Source: Psychromonas sp. (GTDB lineage: Bacteria > Pseudomonadota > Gammaproteobacteria > Enterobacterales > Psychromonadaceae). From it: a DNA stretch of 7,607 bases. Under the pieces are notes generated by a model, which made no database searches, had not been told where the DNA came from, and worked only from the letters and a program-made list of their open reading frames with translations. Below are positions 1 through 5,834 of the stretch, piece after piece. The position numbers and the translations under genes are program-made. The stretch is from NCBI GenBank assembly GCA_023145575.1, contig JAGLDN010000387.1, positions 1 to 7,607 on the forward strand, given 5' to 3'. Position 1 is the stretch's first letter. Each line of letters starts with the position of its first letter.

Positions 1-44
1 ATTGAAAGTGATAGTGCAGAGGCTTCACTGTAAAGAGAAGCGCT

Positions 45-941
45 TTATACCGATATCAATGGGCAGTTTTTAGGTAAAATTAGCTTAATTGATTTCGGTA
101 TTACTTCATAGAAAATTTCTTTTTCCATTATACCTTCGCCATCAAGGTTTGTCGGCCCTTCAGTAAGTGATTGCCACTTAGCCCAAGGGGCACGAAACCT
201 TTTAACAAATTCTCCATTTATATCAGGATCAAGCAACTCATCGATAACCTGCAAAGCTCGCTCGACAGGAAAGCGAGTTAGAGCAACAATGTCGAGTAAA
301 CCATCATCAATGCATGCTTTCGGCGCCAATATCTGCCCCCCACCAGCTTGCCTTCCATTACAAATAGCGCCCGCAATAACGTCTACAGATATAAATTGTT
401 TCGGCAAAATAAACTCACCTGTATATGCAGTGAACTTAAGTGCCTGTACTAATCCATGCAAGGTGTAAGCGCCGCCACCCAGAAAGTTTTTTAACTCGGG
501 AGGCGTACTTCTGGTTACTTGAGCACCAAATCCACCACTGGCAACATTAATAAAGAACTCTTGATTCGCTTTAATACAATCAACGAGATACGGCGTACCT
601 GTTTGCGCTAACGTTAAGGCTGAAAGGAGATCATTAGGAATAGTACATGCACTTGAAAAGTCATTAGCCGTCCCAAGCGGTAAAATCGCTAACGCAGGGC
701 GCTGCTCAAATGAAATTTTCATTAAAGCATCGACAACCTCTTTAACCGATCCATCTCCACCACCGACAATAAGCCGAGAACAACCTTCTTCATACGCTTC
801 TTTAACCAGTCGATCAACATCACCCGCTTCCCATGTGACACGCACATCTAAGGGAGCCTGTTCTCTTGCTTCAAAAATAGCCGAACGAACCGTTTCTAGT
901 CCCGCTTTTTTACCATTTAAAATAAGACGTGTTGGTTGCAT
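45..941 (-). CDS. yegS: YegS-type lipid kinase (diacylglycerol kinase catalytic fold)
   Basis: This 298-residue protein belongs to the DAGK_cat/YegS family of cytoplasmic kinases that phosphorylate lipids such as phosphatidylglycerol or diacylglycerol using ATP and divalent metal. E. coli YegS is about the same length (299 residues). Family motifs visible in order are the nucleotide-binding GGGDGS at residues 60-65, PLGTANDF at 88-95, CNGRQAGGGQ at 194-203, DDGLLDI at 212-218 and NLDGEG at 265-270. No signal peptide or membrane segment is present. The start is supported by GAGGA a few bases upstream of the ATG. It lies 50 bp downstream of the LysR-type gene on the same strand and may be partly co-transcribed with it, although an inverted repeat sits in the gap. 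The physiological substrate is not established for the family in general. The family call is secure; the link to the neighbouring regulon is not. Confidence 0.95.
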   Translation of the reverse strand: MQPTRLILNGKKAGLETVRSAIFEAREQAPLDVRVTWEAGDVDRLVKEAYEEGCSRLIVGGGDGSVKEVVDALMKISFEQRPALAILPLGTANDFSSACTIPNDLLSALTLAQTGTPYLVDCIKANQEFFINVASGGFGAQVTRSTPPELKNFLGGGAYTLHGLVQALKFTAYTGEFILPKQFISVDVIAGAICNGRQAGGGQILAPKACIDDGLLDIVALTRFPVERALQVIDELLDPDINGEFVKRFRAPWAKWQSLTEGPTNLDGEGIMEKEIFYEVIPKSIKLILPKNCPLISV

Positions 942-979
942 AAATCCTCGATAATTATTGAAATTTAGCGTTGAAATTT

Positions 980-1007
980 AAATAAGTTTGTTTACAGAAA
1001 CTTATTT
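980..1007 (-). terminator. AT-rich hairpin at the 3' end of the LysR-type gene, possible weak terminator
   Basis: A perfect 10-bp inverted repeat (AAATAAGTTT at 980-989, AAACTTATTT at 998-1007) with an 8-base loop contains the stop codon of the LysR-type gene. Read on the minus strand, the stem is followed by TTTAAATTT, a poor U tract. Read on the plus strand it is followed by six Ts, but no plus-strand gene ends here. It may attenuate read-through from the regulator into the lipid kinase gene. The low GC content of the stem makes efficient termination doubtful. Confidence 0.4.
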
Positions 1008-1906
1008 TTTATTGAATCACGCAGCATTGCTTTTAGCCAAAGATTTGCGCTGTTTTTCTTCATTTTTTGAGTGCTGATCATAAATATATCTATATTTTTT
1101 GTATGTATTGCGGATTTTAGTACTTGAAGATTAAATACATGTTCATATTTTTCAGCATATGCGCGAGTACAAAGCCCAAGTGCTTCACTTTCTGAAACCG
1201 CCGCTAAAATACCTAAAGTAGATCCATGTTCACTGTGTATTTTGCGTTCTAGAAAAAAGTCCTGACTTAAGTAATCAGCAACTCTTTGATTAGCGCGTTT
1301 TATGTTAGAAAAAGCATGATATTCAGAAAAATATTGCTTTTTACTGAGTGTATTTTGAATGCGAGGATGGTCTTTGCTCGCCACGCAACACAATTCAAGT
1401 TCCGTTACTTTTTCAAAATTAAAAGCGACACCTGTTGGTGGGGATATATCAATAATAAGGTCTATTTTTTCAGCCCGAAGGTTGGCAAGTAATACATCTT
1501 GATCATCAAATAACTCATGGAAAACAACGGAAACTACACTATTTTTTAATTTTTCACTGATTTTACGTTGAAGTTCATGAACAAGCGGCTCGATACAATA
1601 AACGTGAAATATACGCGGTGTTTCTTTGATATCAAATTCAGAAAATGCATTAAGTACCTGATCTATTTGCAAGACTGACGGCTGTAATTCCGAAAATAAC
1701 TGTCGACCATAACTGGTCAATTTTATACCACGCCCCTCTCTTACAAATAGGTTTTCTCCTAAGCTCTCTTTTAATCGGTTAATGGCATTACTGACAGATG
1801 ATTGTGTTAAATCAAGGCTCTCGGCTGCTTTGGTAAATGAGCCCTGATCTGCAACTGTCATAAAAACACGTAATAGATTTAAATCAAAATGACGATTTTG
1901 GGGCAT
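992..1906 (-). CDS. LysR-family transcriptional regulator, LeuO/NodD-like subgroup
   Basis: The protein is 304 residues from the preferred start. Residues about 7-66 form the winged helix-turn-helix of LysR regulators (FDLNLLRVF, GSFTKAAESL, TQSSVSNAINRL, LFVREGRGIKLT). The rest is a periplasmic-binding-protein-like effector domain with a CCVASKDHPRI segment that resembles LeuO/NodD-type members. I prefer the ATG at 1904-1906 because AGAGG stands just upstream. A further in-frame ATG 30 bases upstream (1934-1936, giving 314 residues) has no ribosome-binding site and falls inside the conserved operator-like box. The gene is divergent from the DUF1254 gene, the standard arrangement for a LysR regulator and its target. 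Inferred role: activator of the three similar promoters in this window, by analogy with SdsB1, the LysR activator of the Pseudomonas alkylsulfatase SdsA1. The effector is unknown; an alkyl sulfate or its alcohol product would fit. Confidence 0.93.
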   Translation of the reverse strand: MPQNRHFDLNLLRVFMTVADQGSFTKAAESLDLTQSSVSNAINRLKESLGENLFVREGRGIKLTSYGRQLFSELQPSVLQIDQVLNAFSEFDIKETPRIFHVYCIEPLVHELQRKISEKLKNSVVSVVFHELFDDQDVLLANLRAEKIDLIIDISPPTGVAFNFEKVTELELCCVASKDHPRIQNTLSKKQYFSEYHAFSNIKRANQRVADYLSQDFFLERKIHSEHGSTLGILAAVSESEALGLCTRAYAEKYEHVFNLQVLKSAIHTKNIDIFMISTQKMKKNSANLWLKAMLRDSIKNKFL

Positions 1907-1930
1907 GCTTAACCTCTTCTCAATTAACTT

Positions 1931-1996
1931 ATTCATAATATAAATAAGTCAACACTGCTTTCCTATGATTATTTAATGAGAATGGCTGTTTATACT
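1931..1996 (+). promoter_or_regulatory. Conserved LysR-type promoter module, copy 1 (upstream of the DUF1254 gene)
   Basis: This is one of three gapless 66-bp copies in the window. It has an upstream box ATTCATAATATAAATAA (1931-1947), a second box ATTATTTAATGA (1968-1979) and a -10 TATACT (1991-1996). Seventeen bases before the -10 stands ATTATT, a poor -35, as expected of an activator-dependent sigma-70 promoter. With a start near 2003, the upstream box falls at about -72 to -56 and the second box at about -35 to -24, matching the recognition and activation sites of classical LysR-type promoters. The upstream box also covers the likely promoter region of the divergent LysR gene (TATATT on the minus strand at 1937-1942), so autoregulation is plausible. 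Binding by the adjacent regulator is inferred. Confidence 0.7.
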
Positions 1997-2019
1997 GACC
2001 CTGTCAACTACGAAATAGA

Positions 2020-2040
2020 AATCACTCTGTTAATGTGATT
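2020..2040. repeat. Inverted repeat in the long leader of the DUF1254 gene (AATCAC-N9-GTGATT)
   Basis: Perfect 6-bp arms AATCAC (2020-2025) and GTGATT (2035-2040) flank a 9-base AT-rich spacer. It lies just downstream of the predicted transcription start near 2003, so it would be at the 5' end of a leader of about 190 nt. It could be a protein-binding site or a small RNA hairpin. The half-site order is the reverse of the CRP consensus, so it is not a standard CRP site. A chance occurrence is possible. Confidence 0.3.
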
Positions 2041-2083
2041 AAAGCCTATTTTATATGAAATATAATAAATCTTAACTTACAAC

Positions 2084-2104
2084 TTGGTGAGTATTTACCA
2101 CCAA
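2084..2104. repeat. Second inverted repeat in the DUF1254 leader (TTGGTG-N9-CACCAA)
   Basis: Perfect 6-bp arms TTGGTG (2084-2089) and CACCAA (2099-2104) flank a 9-base spacer, the same 6-9-6 geometry as the repeat at 2020-2040 but with a different arm sequence. It stands about 90 bases upstream of the start codon and may be an operator or a leader hairpin. No U tract follows, so it is not a terminator. Confidence 0.3.
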
Positions 2105-2191
2105 ATAATAATATTTACTATAGCAAAAACAAAACATCCAAATGAATTTTTAACACTGACTTAGCACTACCAACATTTAAAGGAAAATATC

Positions 2192-3244
2192 ATGAAAAAA
2201 TTATTCAATAAATTTTTAATCATTCAGCTCGCGATCTTGGGAATGAGCGGAATAGCACAGGCTAAAGATACACCAGAAGAATATATCAAAGAATTCCCAA
2301 ATCAGGAGCAAGTTAAAATGATGACAAAGTGGCTTGATAATAATGATAAAGGCACATTTCAGTTTTCTGGACTCGTTGACCCAACTGATGACACCGTTGT
2401 CACACCACAAGCAACTGTAAATTATGGCTATAACTGGTTTTCAGTTTCTGATGCCCCTGCCATTATAAACACACCGAAATATGGTCGATTTTTTTCTGTC
2501 TCAATTTTTGATATGAAACATAATATACCTGCAGTGATCACCAGCCCAGACAAACCGATTTTAATAAAACGTCCGGGGCAAACGGTGCCAAAAGGTGATT
2601 TTTATGTTGTTAACTTAGAAACCGATCAAGGGCTTGTATTCACTCGAATGGTTATCGTTGACAATTTAAAAGAAGTGATGAATTTGAGTGAAGAAATAAC
2701 CATGCAAGGTGGTAAAGGTGATATGCGCCGTACCGTGCAAAAATTCTCAGAGAAAAGTGAAAAAGATGGTCTTGCTATAATTGATACCGTAATAAGCACC
2801 CTTAATCCTGATGATGCTTTTGGTAAAGTAAGTGACGATATTAGCTTTTTAAATCTTGCTGCTGGCGTAAAACTGGGGCAGCTCGGCACTCCTTCAGAAA
2901 CAGTTCGTTACGGCATCATGCTAACAGATGCAAATGGCAAGGCGCTGAATGGCCAAAATACATATAAAGTCACCGTCCCTGCAAACCTATATTTGAAAGG
3001 CGGTTATTACTCTGTGACGCTTTATGGAACCGATAACCAACTCTTAATAGAGAATGATTTGAACATATATGATCGCACGACTTATAGCTCAAAAATCAAC
3101 CCTGATGGTACTTATACATTAACATTAAGCCCAAGTGGTAAAGGGGTAAATGGTATTCCAACTGGTAAAGATTTCTACGGCATATTACGCGCTTACGTGC
3201 CTAATCCGGAAGCTATAATGGAAGTGACTATTAACAAACAGTAA
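2192..3244 (+). CDS. Secreted DUF1254/DUF1214-family protein
   Basis: This 350-residue protein begins with a typical Sec signal peptide: KK, a hydrophobic core and a likely cleavage after AQA at residue 24. Residues about 70-110 (TPQATVNYGYNWFSVSDAP, then GRFFSVSIFDM) match the DUF1254 pattern of an N-terminal beta-rich domain. Residues about 265-345 match the C-terminal DUF1214 domain: GYYSVTLYG, LLIENDLNIYDR, NPDGTYTLTLSP, FYGILRAYVPNPEA. Members are often 400-480 residues, so this one is on the short side. No catalytic residues are recognised and the family's biochemical function is not settled. AAGGA stands 8 bases before the ATG and supports the start. The gene is divergent from the LysR-type regulator and is a single-gene unit closed by a strong terminator. 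It shares its promoter module with the sulfatase and barrel genes, which suggests a role in the same envelope response. Periplasmic location is predicted. Confidence 0.85.
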   Translation: MKKLFNKFLIIQLAILGMSGIAQAKDTPEEYIKEFPNQEQVKMMTKWLDNNDKGTFQFSGLVDPTDDTVVTPQATVNYGYNWFSVSDAPAIINTPKYGRFFSVSIFDMKHNIPAVITSPDKPILIKRPGQTVPKGDFYVVNLETDQGLVFTRMVIVDNLKEVMNLSEEITMQGGKGDMRRTVQKFSEKSEKDGLAIIDTVISTLNPDDAFGKVSDDISFLNLAAGVKLGQLGTPSETVRYGIMLTDANGKALNGQNTYKVTVPANLYLKGGYYSVTLYGTDNQLLIENDLNIYDRTTYSSKINPDGTYTLTLSPSGKGVNGIPTGKDFYGILRAYVPNPEAIMEVTINKQ

Positions 3245-3267
3245 AAACGTTAACTTCTCGTAAAAAT

Positions 3268-3306
3268 ATCCCCCGAAAGTAGATAAACTATTTTCGGGGG
3301 ATTTTT
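3268..3306 (+). terminator. Strong intrinsic terminator after the DUF1254 gene
   Basis: A 15-bp stem pairs 3268-3282 with 3288-3302. Its core is ATCCCCCGAAA against TTTCGGGGGAT, with one G-T pair and a 5-base loop. The run TTTTT (3302-3306) follows. It separates the DUF1254 unit from the sulfatase promoter downstream. A run of As on the left side could allow some activity in the other direction, but no gene on that strand needs it. Confidence 0.92.
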
Positions 3307-3416
3307 GTTTCCATCTTTTATAAAAGTAAATTTATGAGTAAACCTTTCCCTTCTTCACACCAGCCCCCCGAAAGATAAAATATTGCATCAACATGCCTCT
3401 ACCCAAAAAAACAATC

Positions 3417-3482
3417 ATTCATAATATCAATAATTCAACAGCAGTTCACTCTGATTATTAAATGACTTTAGTTGTTTATACT
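3417..3482 (+). promoter_or_regulatory. Conserved LysR-type promoter module, copy 2 (upstream of the alkylsulfatase)
   Basis: The module has an upstream box ATTCATAATATCAATAA (3417-3433), a second box ATTATTAAATGA (3454-3465) over a poor -35, and a -10 TATACT (3477-3482) after 17 bases. It aligns without gaps to the copies at 1931 and 5681. By hand count 43 of 66 positions are the same in all three, concentrated in the two boxes and the -10. Predicted transcription start is near 3489, giving a leader of about 43 nt. Control by the LysR-type protein encoded nearby is inferred. Confidence 0.7.
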
Positions 3483-3570
3483 CTCTCTACCAATTGGAAA
3501 CACTCATTAAATAACTTAGGAAATAACTATTATGAAAAAATCAATGATTGCAATACTGATCACTTCATCA
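3481..3570 (+). repeat. Duplicated leader and signal-peptide segment, copy A
   Basis: This stretch runs from the end of the -10 through the leader, AGGA ribosome-binding site and first 13 codons of the sulfatase. It is identical at 85 of 90 positions (hand count) to 5745-5834 ahead of the barrel gene. Similarity continues upstream through the promoter module (48 of 64 positions) and fades within the signal-peptide coding region. Both copies have AGGA 10 bases before the ATG, a rather long spacing that is kept in both. Confidence 0.9.
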
Positions 3571-5574
3571 CTTGCTTTGAGCGCGACGGCTGCATCAAGC
3601 CATAACCATTTAAGCAAAGTCGGCAATAATGGTGGTAAACAAGCAACGGAAGCAACCATTAAAGCGAACAAGAAAGTAGAAGCTACATTGGATTTTACAG
3701 ATGTAAAAGCATTTGAAAACAATAATAAAGGTCTCATCACACCATTAGATAAAGAAACAGGTGACATTATTCGTAACAGTTTCAACTTTATTGCAACAGA
3801 TACGACAACGGCTCAAAATTCACCCGATTCAGTTAACCCTTCCTTATGGCGTCAAGCTGTATTAAACCAAGCTGCTGGCGGATTATATGAAGTTAGAAAA
3901 GGAGATATCTACCAAGTTCGCGGTACAGACTTAGCATCAATGACATTTATCAGAAGTGATCACGGCTGGATTATTTACGATGTTATTTTAACCAAAGAAG
4001 CGGCTAAAAAAACACTTGAATTTTTTCTAGACAATGTACCTGAAGGCGGCGATTTACCGATTGTTGCGATGATCTATTCACATTCACATGTAGATCACTT
4101 TGGTGGATCTCGTGCTGTTAAAAGCTTGTTTCCCGATGTGAAGATATACGGTTCTAAAAACATCACCAAAGAGATTGTTGATGAAAGCGTCCTTGCGGGA
4201 AATGCAATGTCACGCAGAGCCGCTTATCAATATGGTGCAACATTAAGCCGTAGTGAACACGGGATTGTTGATGCTGCGCTTGCTAAAGGGTTATCGAGTG
4301 GTGAAATTACCTATGCATTGCCTGATCATGAATTAAATCATGAAAGTGAATTTGAAACACTCAACATTGATGGTTTAGAGATGATCTTTATGGATGCTTC
4401 AGGCACAGAAGCTGCCTCTGAAATGGTGACATACATCCCAAGTATGAAAGCACTTTGGACTGCTGAATTAACTTATCAAGGCATGCATAATTTGTACACA
4501 TTACGCGGTGCTAAAGTTCGAGATGGTCTGAAATGGTCTAAAACAATCAACAAAATGTTAATGAACTGGGGACAGGAAGCTGAAGTTAGTTTCTCAGCGC
4601 ACTCTTCACCTATCTTTGGTAATGATGACATTAAATCATTCCTTAAAATGCAACGTGATGCTTATGGTTTCACGCATAACCAAACACTACGTCTCTTAAA
4701 TGATGGCGTTGTTTTACAAGATATGGGAGATAAAATTTATACCGTTATGCCCGATAGCATCCAAAAATCATGGCATACCAACGGTTACCATGGGACTTAT
4801 TCACACAATGCACGGGCTGTTTACAACATGTATATTGGTTACTTTGATATGAACCCTGCAAACTTAAATCCACTACCGATCAAGGCTGAATCAGCTAAAT
4901 TTGTTGAATACATGGGGGGAGCTGACAAAATAGTTGATCGTGCAACAACAGATTTCGATAAAGGCGAATATCGATTTGTAGCAACAGCCCTTAACAAAGT
5001 GATCCAAGTAGAGCCCGAAAACAAAGAAGCGCGTGCATTACTGGCTGATTCATTAGAACAATTAGGCTATCAATCAGAGGGGGCTGGCTGGAGAAATATC
5101 TACCTAACAGGCGCACAAGAGCTACGGGTTGGTATTATGAGTGGCGCACTAAAATCAGCATCTTTAGATGTATTAGCAAACATGACTGTTGAAAACTTAC
5201 TGGACTATATGGCTGTTAAAGTGGATGCATTAAAAGCACAAAATACCCCCTTTACATTAAATGTTGTATTAGAAGATACTCATAAAACATTCTTCGTTGA
5301 GATGTCTAACGGTAATTTAAATAACATAGTGGTAGATAAAGCAATAAAAGGTGCTGATGCAACATTAACAATCAAACGTACTGATGTGAGTAATATCATA
5401 TTACAAAAGACAACATTAAAATCGCTACTTAGCAACGAGAAAGCAAGCTTGAAAGGAGATAAAGAGGTCATCAATAAATTAACAAGTTCGCTTGTGACTT
5501 TTGATCCTAAATTTGAAATTGTGCCATTACCTAAAAAAGGTGGCGAAGTGAATGCAAACCTATATAAGCATTAA
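3532..5574 (+). CDS. Secreted type III alkylsulfatase (SdsA1/YjcS family, metallo-beta-lactamase fold)
   Basis: This 680-residue protein belongs to the zinc-dependent alkylsulfatases that hydrolyse primary alkyl sulfates such as dodecyl sulfate to alcohol and sulfate; SdsA1 and YjcS are about 660 residues. A Sec signal peptide ends near residues 20-21 (ATAA), so it acts outside the cytoplasm. The metal motif HSHVDH is at residues 184-189. E293 in GTEAASEM, E312 in TAELTYQGMHNLYTLRGA and H357 in SAHSSPIFG fill the remaining zinc-ligand positions. The 19- and 45-residue gaps between E293, E312 and H357 match those I recall for SdsA1 (E280, E299, H344). A dimerisation domain follows at about 373-525 (MQRDAYGFTHNQTLRLLNDG, YHGTYSHNARAVY), then an SCP2-like C-terminal domain at about 552-675. 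The region around H357 differs from the SHHWP-type motif I associate with the family, so the substrate may differ. It forms a single-gene unit with its own promoter module and terminator. Confidence 0.93.
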   Translation: MKKSMIAILITSSLALSATAASSHNHLSKVGNNGGKQATEATIKANKKVEATLDFTDVKAFENNNKGLITPLDKETGDIIRNSFNFIATDTTTAQNSPDSVNPSLWRQAVLNQAAGGLYEVRKGDIYQVRGTDLASMTFIRSDHGWIIYDVILTKEAAKKTLEFFLDNVPEGGDLPIVAMIYSHSHVDHFGGSRAVKSLFPDVKIYGSKNITKEIVDESVLAGNAMSRRAAYQYGATLSRSEHGIVDAALAKGLSSGEITYALPDHELNHESEFETLNIDGLEMIFMDASGTEAASEMVTYIPSMKALWTAELTYQGMHNLYTLRGAKVRDGLKWSKTINKMLMNWGQEAEVSFSAHSSPIFGNDDIKSFLKMQRDAYGFTHNQTLRLLNDGVVLQDMGDKIYTVMPDSIQKSWHTNGYHGTYSHNARAVYNMYIGYFDMNPANLNPLPIKAESAKFVEYMGGADKIVDRATTDFDKGEYRFVATALNKVIQVEPENKEARALLADSLEQLGYQSEGAGWRNIYLTGAQELRVGIMSGALKSASLDVLANMTVENLLDYMAVKVDALKAQNTPFTLNVVLEDTHKTFFVEMSNGNLNNIVVDKAIKGADATLTIKRTDVSNIILQKTTLKSLLSNEKASLKGDKEVINKLTSSLVTFDPKFEIVPLPKKGGEVNANLYKH

Positions 5575-5599
5575 GCTTTGTTAAGTTAATTGATCGATT

Positions 5600-5624
5600 A
5601 AGCCAGTTACTCAAACTGGCTTTT
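5600..5624 (+). terminator. Intrinsic terminator after the alkylsulfatase gene
   Basis: A 9-bp perfect stem, AAGCCAGTT (5600-5608) against AACTGGCTT (5614-5622), has a 5-base loop and is followed by TTAATTTT. It lies 26 bases past the sulfatase stop codon and about 60 bases before the next promoter module. Confidence 0.88.
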
Positions 5625-5680
5625 AATTTTAGATCATAGGCGTTTTCACCTTTAGTTCCTCAATCCGCAAAAACAAACTC

Positions 5681-5746
5681 ATTCACAATATAAATAACAC
5701 GACAGCATTTAGCAGTAATTATTAAATGAAATTAATTGATTACACT
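5681..5746 (+). promoter_or_regulatory. Conserved LysR-type promoter module, copy 3 (upstream of the barrel-HdeD unit)
   Basis: The module has an upstream box ATTCACAATATAAATAA (5681-5697), a second box ATTATTAAATGA (5718-5729) over a poor -35, and a -10 TACACT (5741-5746) after a 17-base spacer. The distance from upstream box to -10 is 60 bp, identical to the other two copies. The reverse complement of the bases covering the second box resembles the upstream box (TTCA-N4-ATAA pattern), suggesting inverted half-sites. Predicted start is near 5753. Confidence 0.7.
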
Positions 5747-5834
5747 CTCTCTATCAATTGGAAACACTCATTAAATAACTTAGGAAGTAACTACTATGAA
5801 AAAATCAATAATTGCAATACTGATCACTTCGTCA
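5745..5834 (+). repeat. Duplicated leader and signal-peptide segment, copy B
   Basis: This is the partner of 3481-3570 at a constant offset of 2264 bp, with five differences in 90 bases. It covers the leader, the ribosome-binding site and the first 13 codons of the barrel gene. The proteins diverge completely after about residue 23. Confidence 0.9.

Noticed and set aside
1..44. Terminator downstream of the lipid kinase gene
   Set aside because: Only a 5-bp GCTTC/GAAGC pairing is visible on the minus strand with no U tract, and the sequence ends too soon to judge.
1286..1492. Plus-strand frame of 68 codons within the LysR-type gene
   Set aside because: It is antisense to a well-supported regulator, has no ribosome-binding site and its composition has no protein-like features.
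1926..1952. Strong promoter for the LysR-type gene with TTGACT (minus strand, 1947-1952)
   Set aside because: No good -10 lies at 16-18 bases; the best at 15 bases would start transcription on top of the ribosome-binding site. A TATATT -10 at 1937-1942 is possible but has a poor -35, so I do not list it as a feature.
2020..2040. CRP-binding site upstream of the DUF1254 gene
   Set aside because: The arms read ATCAC then GTGAT with a 9-base spacer, while CRP needs TGTGA-N6-TCACA. Order and spacing are both wrong.
2626..2889. Open frame of 87 codons on the minus strand inside the DUF1254 gene
   Set aside because: It overlaps a gene with clear family signature and signal peptide, and shows no domain or ribosome-binding site. 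The same holds for the other antisense frames within the sulfatase and HdeD genes.
3334..3378. Small open frame of 14 codons (MSKPFPSSHQPPER) between the DUF1254 terminator and the sulfatase promoter
   Set aside because: There is no ribosome-binding site or promoter, it follows a strong terminator, and its Pro-rich end comes from the C-rich terminator-like stretch. Nothing supports translation.
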